This document shows, piece by piece, positions 44,230-51,547 of a stretch of 64,000 nt of DNA (the stretch's first letter is position 1; each line of letters begins with the position of its first letter). Source of the DNA: Hyphomicrobiales bacterium. Its GTDB lineage: Bacteria > Pseudomonadota > Alphaproteobacteria > Rhizobiales > Xanthobacteraceae. The notes under the pieces are model-generated. The model searched no databases, had not been told where the DNA came from, and saw nothing but the letters and a program-made list of their open reading frames with translations. Both the position numbers and the translations under genes were made by a program. Location: positions 83,241 to 147,240 of the forward strand of contig PNAI01000027.1 of NCBI GenBank assembly GCA_003169835.1. The letters run 5' to 3'.

Positions 44230-45294
44230 ATGGAAGAGGCAACGTCCAACCGCGCGATCGACCCGCAGCGCTATTTCGAAGGCGTGCAGGCGCGTAGCGA
44301 GATTCCCGAGCACGAGCCGGTCTGTCTTTATCTCGAGACGACCAACCGCTGCAATCTGCTGTGCACGACCTGTCCGCGCACATACGCCGAGCTCGAGCCG
44401 CCGGCGGACATGAGCTGGGAGCTGTTCACCTCGATCGTCGATCAGATTCCAAAACTTCAGCGTGCGGTGCTGCACGGGGTCGGCGAGCCGATGCTGGTGA
44501 AGGAATTGCCGCGCATGGTGCGGTATTTGAAAGATCGCGGCACCTACGTCCTATTCAATACCAACGGCACCGTGCTCAACGAGCGCAACGGCCGCGCGCT
44601 CATCAATGCCGAACTGGATGAACTGCGCGTGTCGTTCGATGCGTCTAATCCAAAATCCTATCTCGCCATTCGCGGCAAAAACTATTTCAACCGCATCCTG
44701 AAGAACGTAAAGGCGTTTCGCGATCTGCAGGAGCGTGAGGGCCATGCAAAGCCGCGCGTGTCGGCCTGGCTGACGGGCATGCGCGAAACCATCGAAGAAT
44801 TGCCGGACTTTGTGCGCGTCGCGGCGGAAACAGGCGTGAAAGAAGTTTATCTCCAGCGCCTGGTGTTTTTCGAGAAGGACGCGATTGGCAAGGCGCGGCC
44901 GGATCAGGCGCTCTATGAACAGCTTTCGCGCGACGAAACGGTCCACATCGATCGCGCCAAAGCCGTCGCCAAATCGTTGGGCGTGAAATTCAGCGCGTCG
45001 GGGGCGGCTTCTGAGCCAGGATTGAGCCTCAAGCGCAACGACAACGGATCGCCCTGGTCGCTGTGCCGTAGGCCATGGACTCTCATGTACGTCACCGCTA
45101 ATGGGCGGGCCCTGCCCTGCTGCATCGCGCCGTTCTCGCAACGCGGCTATGATAATTATACGCTCGGCGACGCAACTCAGCAGATGCTGCGCGAAATCTG
45201 GAATGGTCCTGCCTACCAAGATTTCCGCCAAGCTTTGCTGTCAAACAAACCACCAGCGGCTTGCGCGAACTGCGGATTGCGCTGGAGCCTCTAG
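44230..45294 (+). CDS. Radical SAM protein with SPASM-type C-terminal cysteines
   Basis: The 354-residue enzyme has the radical SAM cluster motif CNLLCTTC (C41, C45, C48). A TIM-barrel core follows, including GVGEPMLVKELP for SAM/substrate binding. C-terminal cysteines C279, C297, C298, C345 and C348 (CRRPW, PCCIAPF, CANCG) mark a SPASM/twitch domain binding an extra Fe-S cluster. Such proteins modify peptides or small molecules; no precursor peptide gene is visible alongside. It lies 43 nt after the DUF2064 gene and 2 nt before the GT2 gene. Confidence 0.9.
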   Translation: MEEATSNRAIDPQRYFEGVQARSEIPEHEPVCLYLETTNRCNLLCTTCPRTYAELEPPADMSWELFTSIVDQIPKLQRAVLHGVGEPMLVKELPRMVRYLKDRGTYVLFNTNGTVLNERNGRALINAELDELRVSFDASNPKSYLAIRGKNYFNRILKNVKAFRDLQEREGHAKPRVSAWLTGMRETIEELPDFVRVAAETGVKEVYLQRLVFFEKDAIGKARPDQALYEQLSRDETVHIDRAKAVAKSLGVKFSASGAASEPGLSLKRNDNGSPWSLCRRPWTLMYVTANGRALPCCIAPFSQRGYDNYTLGDATQQMLREIWNGPAYQDFRQALLSNKPPAACANCGLRWSL

Positions 45295-45296
45295 CG

Positions 45297-46034
45297 ATGG
45301 CGGCGGATGCGCAGATGCAGGCGCCGCGCGCGAGCGCCGTGGCGGTGGTCATTCCCACTTTGAACGAAGAAGATTCCATCGGTGCTGTCGTTGCCTCGCT
45401 GCCGCGCGATATCGTTGCGCAAGTGATCGTGGCGGACGGCGGCAGCGTTGACGGCACGGCCGAACGGGCTCGCCAGGCGGGCGCTTTCGTTGTCGCGGCC
45501 GGCAAAGGTTATGGACGCGCGTGCCTTATGGGTGCGCAAGCGGCCGAGACCGCAGACATTATCGTATTCATAGACGGCGACGGCGCCGACGACCCGGCGG
45601 CCATCGCGAGCATCGTCGCGCCGATCCAGGCGGGAGAGCGTGATTTCGTCATCGGCTCGCGGGCGCGGGGGCGGCGCGAATTGGGCAGCATTTCCGCCCA
45701 CCAAATTCTGGCCGGCCAGGTTGCGGGCTGGCTGATCCAGCTGCTGTATGGCGTGCGCTATACCGACATGTGCGCGTTTCGCGCCATCCGCCGCGATACT
45801 TTGCTGGCGCTCGGCATGCGCGAACTTACCTACGGGTGGAATCTCGAAATGCAAATGCGGGCCGCGCGCGCAGGCTTGCGCGTGCTGGAAGTGCCGGTTG
45901 CGTATCGGCGTCGTATCGGCGGCGAATCGAAAGTCGCCGGCAGTTTGCGCGGGACGATCGTTGCCGGATTCAGAATCATCACAACATTTGCGCGGATCGC
46001 GCTTGAGCCGATGCGCAAAGGCGCCGCGCGATAG
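45297..46034 (+). CDS. Family 2 glycosyltransferase (dolichyl-phosphate-mannose-synthase-like)
   Basis: The product has 245 residues from the ATG 2 nt after the radical SAM stop; an earlier in-frame ATG at 45261 would overlap that gene by 34 nt. The GT-A motifs are VVIPTLNEEDSIGAVVASLP, VIVADGGSVDGTAE and the DxD element in FIDGDGADDP. The domain ends with the family segment RIGGESKVAGSLRGTI. No C-terminal membrane helices are clear. It would transfer a sugar from a nucleotide donor to a lipid or small-molecule acceptor made by the two genes before it. Confidence 0.87.
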   Translation: MAADAQMQAPRASAVAVVIPTLNEEDSIGAVVASLPRDIVAQVIVADGGSVDGTAERARQAGAFVVAAGKGYGRACLMGAQAAETADIIVFIDGDGADDPAAIASIVAPIQAGERDFVIGSRARGRRELGSISAHQILAGQVAGWLIQLLYGVRYTDMCAFRAIRRDTLLALGMRELTYGWNLEMQMRAARAGLRVLEVPVAYRRRIGGESKVAGSLRGTIVAGFRIITTFARIALEPMRKGAAR

Positions 46035-46044
46035 GTGCTGAGTA

Positions 46045-47724
46045 TCAGTCCAGCGGTTCGAGCTTGATGATAGAATGCCCGTGATTGGAGCCGACCCAGA
46101 AGGTGACCGGGTTGGTCGTATTGTCCACGAACACGCGCCGAATATTGGTCGAGCGCGGCAGCAGGTAGTCGGTGGCGTTGCCGGTCTTGGTATTGAGCCG
46201 CGTGACCTGATCGCTCACCATTGAACCGGTCCATGCATCCTCGTTTTTGTCGATGGTCACGTCGTAAGGCGAGGCCCATCTGGTCGTGAGCTGCCATTCC
46301 TTGAACTGCTCGCTCTTGGTGTCGAACATTCCAATGCGGTCGGCGCGATATTCGCCGAACCACAGCCGTCCCTGAGCGTCCATCTGGCCGCGGCGGGGTG
46401 ACGAGCCGGATGTCGGGATTGCGAACAGCTTTATCTCCCCAGTCTTGGCGTCGATGCGCCCGATGTGGCGGTGCCGGAAGTCGGTGAAATAGACGTTGTT
46501 CTGCGCATCCGGGATGACGTCGTAAATATTATGCGGCTCGCCTTTCGGCGCGTCCTTGAACGGCTCCCAGGTCTCGATCTTGCCGGAGGCAAGATCGAGA
46601 CGGTGCACGCCCGCAAAGCCGTTGTTCTGGCTCCACACCTTGCCGTCGACGTGCGAGGATTGTGGGCTGACCATGTTGATCTGCGCGGCATCAATGTTGC
46701 GCTCGGGCGGCAGCGTCCAGTACTGGAATTTTTCCGTTTTGCGATCAAATTTGACGATCGCGGCCTGATACATGTTGCCGAGCCACAGGTTGCCGTCACG
46801 GTCGGCGCGCAGGCCGAGTAAACCGGTGGGGAAGCCGGGCTTGTGTTCGGGGATCGCGTACTCTGTGGCCTTGCCGGTTTTCGGGTCGAGCCTGCCAAGA
46901 AACTGCTCGCCAAAGCTCGAGTACCAGGCGATGCCGTCGCTATCGACGAGCACGTCGTGCGGTTCGATCGTCTCACGCGGCAGATCGTATTCCGTATAAA
47001 TGACGCGCGTCGCCTTACCGGTGGGGCGGGGCAGCGTCTTGAGCGCATAGTTCCACTGTGAGGCGCCTTTGAGATTGATGGTGGCGAGATATTCCGCAAC
47101 AGCGCGATAGACCTGGACGCGCTGGTCGCCGCGCTCTTCCATGAGCCGCTCGGCCTTGCGCAATTGCGGATGCGCTGGAATGCTCTGATTCACATAGGCC
47201 TGCATGCGCGGCAGGACCACCTGCATGAAGGCATTGGAGTCGTGCGGAGAGCGCATCAGGCGCTCGAGCGTGTGGCAACCCACGCAGTTCAAAAGCAGAA
47301 TTTTTTGCTGATCGGTGCCGGGGATGCTCGCCATCCACTCCGCGTTCGACATTTGCCCCGCAAGATCCTCAGTCTTTTGCAGCCGAAGATCGCGTGTGGT
47401 GGATTTGCGCGCAGCGACCTCAACCGTGGCGGCACCATCGAGGTCATATCCAACCGCTCTTACGCGCAACGAATATTGACCCGCGTCCAATCTGTTCGCT
47501 GGAAATGTGTAGCGCCCGCTCTTGTCGCTCACCACGGTGATGGTGATGTTCGATCCGGCCTTTTTGGCGCTGACCAGCACGCCTTCCATCGCGCCTTCGG
47601 CGGCGGAGCTCACCTGACCGGTGAGGGCGGAGGGCACCTGGGCCTGGATGGTGCTGTATTGGGTTACGCCAACAACAATTGCGAGAGCGACAACAACTAA
47701 TGCCGCAAGTTTCAGCCGGCCCAT
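46045..47724 (-). CDS. Exported c-heme/beta-propeller hybrid with carboxypeptidase-regulatory-like domain
   Basis: This 559-residue protein has three parts. A signal anchor covers about 1-29. A CarboxypepD_reg-like beta-sandwich covers about 33-115 (ALTGQVSSAAEGAMEGVLVS through YSLRVRAVGYD). A c-type heme site CVGCH (C147, C150, H151) sits in a short helical region. The remainder (about 225-559) is a Vgb/streptogramin-lyase-like beta-propeller with repeats of the type GIAWYSSFGEQFLGRLDPKTG and IDAKTGEIKLFAIP. It ends the ior-fcc-sox gene row; the substrate or redox partner is unknown. Confidence 0.85.
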   Translation of the reverse strand: MGRLKLAALVVVALAIVVGVTQYSTIQAQVPSALTGQVSSAAEGAMEGVLVSAKKAGSNITITVVSDKSGRYTFPANRLDAGQYSLRVRAVGYDLDGAATVEVAARKSTTRDLRLQKTEDLAGQMSNAEWMASIPGTDQQKILLLNCVGCHTLERLMRSPHDSNAFMQVVLPRMQAYVNQSIPAHPQLRKAERLMEERGDQRVQVYRAVAEYLATINLKGASQWNYALKTLPRPTGKATRVIYTEYDLPRETIEPHDVLVDSDGIAWYSSFGEQFLGRLDPKTGKATEYAIPEHKPGFPTGLLGLRADRDGNLWLGNMYQAAIVKFDRKTEKFQYWTLPPERNIDAAQINMVSPQSSHVDGKVWSQNNGFAGVHRLDLASGKIETWEPFKDAPKGEPHNIYDVIPDAQNNVYFTDFRHRHIGRIDAKTGEIKLFAIPTSGSSPRRGQMDAQGRLWFGEYRADRIGMFDTKSEQFKEWQLTTRWASPYDVTIDKNEDAWTGSMVSDQVTRLNTKTGNATDYLLPRSTNIRRVFVDNTTNPVTFWVGSNHGHSIIKLEPLD

Positions 47725-47824
47725 GACGTCCTCCGTCGGTTCGCGTCCAGGATAGGATTCTCACCGAAGGCCTGCAACGCCGCATTGTTGGTATGTTGCA
47801 CTGCGGCCGGACCGGCCATCCGTT

Positions 47825-48625
47825 TCAGGGCCGCACCGCGGGCGTTTCGATCCGCATGCCGCGGGCACGCGACATCAAATAAAGTTCGAGCGCGACATAT
47901 TCCGGCGCGCCGTATTCAAAGGGTTCGGCGCGCATGCCGATCAGGCAGTTGCGCAAGCGGCGCTGCAGCGAGCCGAGGCTCTGCCATTCCAGGCGATAGA
48001 GCGGGTAGCCCGTGGGATGCGCCTGCGGAATGATGGCGCCGGAAAGCCTGCGGCTCCAATTGTCGTTGTGGCATTGCGCGCAGGAGAGGTTGAGCTGGCC
48101 CTGGCGTAGATCGAATAGATCGCGGCCGGTATTGCGAAATGGCGTGAGCCGCTTGTCGGCCGGCGGCGCGATCTTGCGGCCGAGCGACTGCGAGCCAACG
48201 AAGGCCGAAAGCGCAAGCACCTCCTTGCTTTCATATGCGAATGCGGTCGCGTGCTGACGCTCGGTGCGGCAGATGTTGATGCGCTGCTCGAGATTAATCG
48301 GCCGGCGGAGTGTGGTGTTGTACGCGGGATAGCGCGCGGCAACGCCCGTCATGCTGGAGCCGGAATTGCCATGGCACCCGGCACAAGACTTTGCCGCAGA
48401 GCCGGCCTTTTGGCTCCATAGAGTTTCGCCTTCGAGCACCCACAACGTGCCGGGATTGGCGGTGCGGTCGTCCTGCATCTTTTGAGTGTCGCGGCTCATC
48501 AGCGCGTAGCCGGACTTGCGCTCGGACAGCGGGATTTCGCCGGCATACGCCGCGGCCATCGATATTCCGAAGAGAAGGAGAGCCGCGCAGGCCCGGCGCG
48601 CAAACCGGAGGGCGGCAATGCTCAT
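47825..48625 (-). CDS. soxA: Sulfur-oxidation diheme cytochrome SoxA
   Basis: The 266-residue protein has a signal peptide (about 1-29). There are two c-type heme sites: CAGCH (C81, C84, H85) and CAQCH (C182, C185, H186). The conserved SoxA motif HPTGYPLYRLEWQSLGSLQR (203-222) and the active-site cysteine C227 in RLRNCLIGMRAEP follow. SoxAX links a sulfane substrate to the SoxY cysteine in the periplasm. The start overlaps the SoxZ stop by 4 nt. The expected downstream neighbour soxB is absent; a heme/propeller protein gene lies there. Confidence 0.94.
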   Translation of the reverse strand: MSIAALRFARRACAALLLFGISMAAAYAGEIPLSERKSGYALMSRDTQKMQDDRTANPGTLWVLEGETLWSQKAGSAAKSCAGCHGNSGSSMTGVAARYPAYNTTLRRPINLEQRINICRTERQHATAFAYESKEVLALSAFVGSQSLGRKIAPPADKRLTPFRNTGRDLFDLRQGQLNLSCAQCHNDNWSRRLSGAIIPQAHPTGYPLYRLEWQSLGSLQRRLRNCLIGMRAEPFEYGAPEYVALELYLMSRARGMRIETPAVRP

Positions 48626-48942
48626 GCGACCGTGATGCTGGCTTTTTCGACGAAGCTTTTGCCGTCGTCGCCGGTCCAGGTGAACGTCAGCACACCACTC
48701 TCGGTCGCGACGGTGTAAAACGAGATGAACGGGTTGGCCGCGATCGCGGGATGCAGATCGGCACGGAAGACTTCCGTGCCGTTATAGGTGCACACGAACT
48801 TGTTGATGATATCGCGCGGCACGAGTTTGCCGTTATAGTCAGGGCGATAGCCGGTTTCCATCGGATGCGAGATCAGCGTCTTGATCTCGATCACCTGGCC
48901 GCGCGTGGCCTTCGCCGGAACATTGATGAGCGCGCGTGCCAT
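48622..48942 (-). CDS. soxZ: Sulfur carrier complex subunit SoxZ
   Basis: The 106-residue protein starts at the ATG that shares one base with the SoxY stop (TGATG). The beta-sandwich has the SoxZ landmarks TRGQVIEIKTLISHPMETGY (14-33) and FTWTGDDGKSF near the C-terminus. No signal peptide is present; SoxZ is normally exported bound to the Tat-exported SoxY. It forms the SoxYZ heterodimer that carries sulfur intermediates. An extra in-frame GTG lies one codon upstream. Confidence 0.93.
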   Translation of the reverse strand: MARALINVPAKATRGQVIEIKTLISHPMETGYRPDYNGKLVPRDIINKFVCTYNGTEVFRADLHPAIAANPFISFYTVATESGVLTFTWTGDDGKSFVEKASITVA

Positions 48943-49448
48943 CACTTGCTCTCCTCGGTGCAGGCAGCGATGGTGACGATGACGTCGACACTTTCGGACC
49001 AGAACGAGCCGTCGGAAAGCTCTGCAATCGCGATCACGCTCTGAGTATCGGCGAGCCGGATGCGGGTCGAAATGTTGGCGCGGCCGGCGCGCGGGCCGAG
49101 ATGGAACGTCACGATGTTGGGTTCGGGGTTTTTTTCGTTGAAGATGTGCAGGCGCTTGACGTAACTGGCCGCTGTCATCGGGCTATCGACGGTGACGGTG
49201 AGCGGCACGGTATTGCCATTCTCAACCAGCGGCGGCAAATCGAGTTTGATCTTGCCCGGCCGCACCGGAGCTTCGCCGACGACCTCGCGGATGGCTGCGG
49301 CCATGGACGCGGGCGTCGCCACCGCCGGCCGCACCGTGAGCAGGGATGCTGCGCCGAACGCGCCCATAGCGCCGCCCGCAAGCGCCAGAAACCGGCGGCG
49401 CGTGGTTGCATTGCGTGCTTCGCACTTCATGTGAGCTTTGCGTTCCAT
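48942..49448 (-). CDS. soxY: Sulfur carrier SoxY with atypical C-terminus
   Basis: The 168-residue protein has a Tat signal with RRRFLALAGG near 17-26. The core matches SoxY: NGNTVPLTVTVDSPMT, FHLGPRAGRANISTRIRLAD and LSDGSFWSESVDVIVT. Canonical SoxY ends in GGCGG, a flexible arm carrying the sulfur-binding cysteine. Here the chain ends ...VTIAACTEESK: the cysteine (C163) is preserved but the flanking glycines are not, and five residues follow it. Either substrate handling differs or this belongs to a variant SoxY group. An in-frame Met six codons downstream is an alternative start. Confidence 0.9.
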   Translation of the reverse strand: MERKAHMKCEARNATTRRRFLALAGGAMGAFGAASLLTVRPAVATPASMAAAIREVVGEAPVRPGKIKLDLPPLVENGNTVPLTVTVDSPMTAASYVKRLHIFNEKNPEPNIVTFHLGPRAGRANISTRIRLADTQSVIAIAELSDGSFWSESVDVIVTIAACTEESK

Positions 49449-49460
49449 GTCGGGTCTTAT

Positions 49461-49913
49461 CTAATCACGCAGCGTTGCAAGATAAGCTACCACATCCTCA
49501 ATTTGTTCGGCCGAGAGAATCGGCTTGCCGCGCCAGGCGGCCCCGACCCTTGTTAGGCCGTCCGTCGCATGAAACGACGGCATGATCGTGGCCGGGTTGA
49601 GCCTGCGCGCATCGACCAGGCGCAATCTGAGCTGGCCCGCCGACCAGCGCGCGCCAGTGCCGCGCAAATCGGGCGAAAGATTGCCCTGAAATTTTTCTTC
49701 CGGAAACGGACCGGCGTGGCAGAGCAGACAGGTGTTCTGGCGATTGGTCACGATGGCGCGGCCGCGGGCCGGATCGCCGGGCGCACCCGTCAGCGAATTC
49801 GGGATGGAGTCGCCGACAATCGTATAAGGACGCTGTTCTTGCGCTTGAACGTCGCCGGATGTGGCAATGCTTGATCCAAGCATCAACAGCGCGGCGCAAA
49901 GAGCGCGGTTCAA
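49461..49913 (-). CDS. soxX: Sulfur-oxidation monoheme cytochrome SoxX
   Basis: The 150-residue protein has a signal peptide (about 1-24) and one heme site CLLCH (C62, C65, H66). The SoxX motifs LSPDLRGTGARWSAGQLRLR and LVDARRLNPATIMPSFH follow. It pairs with SoxA in the SoxAX complex. The start is a TTG that overlaps the stop of the flavoprotein gene by 4 nt (TTGA), indicating translational coupling. Confidence 0.93.
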   Translation of the reverse strand: MNRALCAALLMLGSSIATSGDVQAQEQRPYTIVGDSIPNSLTGAPGDPARGRAIVTNRQNTCLLCHAGPFPEEKFQGNLSPDLRGTGARWSAGQLRLRLVDARRLNPATIMPSFHATDGLTRVGAAWRGKPILSAEQIEDVVAYLATLRD

Positions 49914-51184
49914 CCGAAGACCTCTGCGGTGATGGTGCGGAACCAGCTTTCGGCATAGGCCGCCTCAAGCTTTCTGATTTCGCGCGGCGCATCGATGGGA
50001 CTCACGCCGCCGGAGCCTTCGACCTCTGTCAGCACGCCGTTGACTGGCCGGTAAACGCCCGCAACGTTGATGCCGTAGTCGGGCGCGACCAGGCTGTAGC
50101 AGGTGTTGATCAGCTTGGGCTGCACAGGGACTTCGCCCGCCAGCAGTTTCGCCACTGCGGCGGCGCAGACCTTGGCTTGCGCATTGGCGGTGAATGCCGA
50201 CTTCGGCATGCCGCCAGCGATGGTGGCGTCGCCAATGACATGGATGCCGGGCTGTTGCTTGGATTCGAACGTCGATGGATCGATCGGGCACCAGCCGGTG
50301 CGATCGGTGACGCCGGCGAGCTCGGCGATGCGGCCGGCCTTTTGCGGCGGGATGACATTGCCGACGTTTGCGGTGTGCTTGCCGAAGTCGGTGACGAAAG
50401 TGTTGGTCGCGGGATCGACCGAGGCGACCTTGCCGCCTTTCGACAGCGACACCCATTCGATGATGTCGGGATAAAGCTCCTTCCAGGCGTTCTGGAACAA
50501 ACGCTGCTTGGAAAATGCATCCTTGGCGTCGAGGATGATGAGCTTCGATTTCGGCTTCTTGGTCTTGAGATAATGCGCGATCAGGCTTGCGCGCTCGTAG
50601 GGGCCGGGCGGGCAGCGATAGGGATTGGCCGGCGCCGAGATGACGACAAGCCCGCCATCCTTCATCGCTTCAAGCTGGCGGCGCAGCAACTGCGTCTGCT
50701 CGCCCGCCTTCCAGGCATGCGGCATTTTTTTCGCGGCGGCTTCGTCGTAACCGGGAACGCCATCCCAGCGCAGGTCGATGCCGGGCGCAAGGATGAGGCG
50801 ATCGTATCCGTGCGAGGCGCCGTCACCAAGGTCGACGGTGCGCTTCTGCGGGTCGACCTTCGTCGCCGCCTGACGGATGAATGTGACTTCGCGCCTGATC
50901 TTGTCGTAGGTGAATTGCTGCACCTTGATATCGCGCAGACCCGCGATGACGTCATTGCTGAACGGGCAAGCGGTGAAAATACTGTTGGGCTCGACCAGCG
51001 TCACATGTGTCCTTGGCACGAGCAGCTTGAGCGCGCGCGCGCAGGTAGCACCCGCAAAGCCGCCGCCGATCACGAGCACGCGTGGTGCTGCCTGCGCGAT
51101 GGCGGGCATCGGCAAAAGCGTTGCTGTTGCGGCCGCAGCTCCGCTGCGGAGAAATGCGCGCCGCGTGCTGCGAGTTTTCGTCAT
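49910..51184 (-). CDS. fccB: Flavocytochrome c sulfide dehydrogenase flavoprotein subunit (FccB/SoxF type)
   Basis: From the ATG at MTKTRSTRRA the product has 424 residues. The Tat signal TRRAFLRSG is at 7-15. The FAD motif VLVIGGGFAGATCARALK follows at 36-53. C73 in IFTACPFSN sits where the FAD-linking Cys42 of the Allochromatium mature protein would be, and C191 (YRCPPGPYERA) and C362 (INTCYSLV) suit the redox disulfide. It would oxidise sulfide or a persulfide and pass electrons to a cytochrome; the small cytochrome gene lies 11 nt upstream. A TTG-started SoxX overlaps its end. Confidence 0.9.
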   Translation of the reverse strand: MTKTRSTRRAFLRSGAAAATATLLPMPAIAQAAPRVLVIGGGFAGATCARALKLLVPRTHVTLVEPNSIFTACPFSNDVIAGLRDIKVQQFTYDKIRREVTFIRQAATKVDPQKRTVDLGDGASHGYDRLILAPGIDLRWDGVPGYDEAAAKKMPHAWKAGEQTQLLRRQLEAMKDGGLVVISAPANPYRCPPGPYERASLIAHYLKTKKPKSKLIILDAKDAFSKQRLFQNAWKELYPDIIEWVSLSKGGKVASVDPATNTFVTDFGKHTANVGNVIPPQKAGRIAELAGVTDRTGWCPIDPSTFESKQQPGIHVIGDATIAGGMPKSAFTANAQAKVCAAAVAKLLAGEVPVQPKLINTCYSLVAPDYGINVAGVYRPVNGVLTEVEGSGGVSPIDAPREIRKLEAAYAESWFRTITAEVFG

Positions 51185-51195
51185 CACGGCCGTTC

Positions 51196-51480
51196 CTATT
51201 TTTGCGCCGCGAACCAAGCCGCGATCGCCTGCGTCTCGTCGTCGGTGAAACCCTTGGCGACGCGATCCATGACGGTCGCTGTGCGCGCGCCCGAACGGAA
51301 CGCCGCCATCGCCGCAACAATGTCAGCAGCTATGCGCCCCTGGATGCGCGGTACGGTGGTTTTCGTGCCGGCACTGACGGCGTGGCATCCGCTGCAAGAC
51401 GCAGCGCCCGGCGGCGGCTCAGGCGAGGCGGCCATGGCACCGGTGGATAGAAGAAGAAATGCAGCGGCGAGCAGTCGCAT
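51196..51480 (-). CDS. Small monoheme cytochrome c (FccA-type)
   Basis: The 94-residue protein has a signal peptide (about 1-19, ending GAMA) and one heme site CSGCH (C29, C32, H33); MDRVAKGFTDDE supplies a likely methionine ligand. The size and position directly upstream of the flavoprotein fit the cytochrome partner of flavocytochrome c sulfide dehydrogenase. It could also accept electrons from the molybdenum hydroxylase encoded before it. Confidence 0.85.
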   Translation of the reverse strand: MRLLAAAFLLLSTGAMAASPEPPPGAASCSGCHAVSAGTKTTVPRIQGRIAADIVAAMAAFRSGARTATVMDRVAKGFTDDETQAIAAWFAAQK

Positions 51481-51512
51481 CGCTTTCAAAACCAGGTCTT
51501 TGAAATGCGAAA

Positions 51513-51534
51513 CGGCGGCCCGGGTGGGCCGCCG
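51513..51534 (-). terminator. GC-rich hairpin between iorB and fccA
   Basis: A perfect 9-bp inverted repeat (CGGCGGCCC at 51513-51521 and GGGCCGCCG at 51526-51534, 4-nt loop) sits in the 67-nt gap after the iorB stop. On the minus strand it is followed by TTTCGCATTT, a weak T-tract. It may partly terminate or process the transcript, so the genes on either side could be expressed at different levels. Confidence 0.5.
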
Positions 51535-51547
51535 CTCCGGTTGAGCA

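Noticed and set aside
49859..51544. Long open frame (561 codons) opposite soxX, fccB and fccA
   Set aside because: Antisense shadow across three well-supported genes; residue use is typical of reversed codons (His, Arg, Asp rich).
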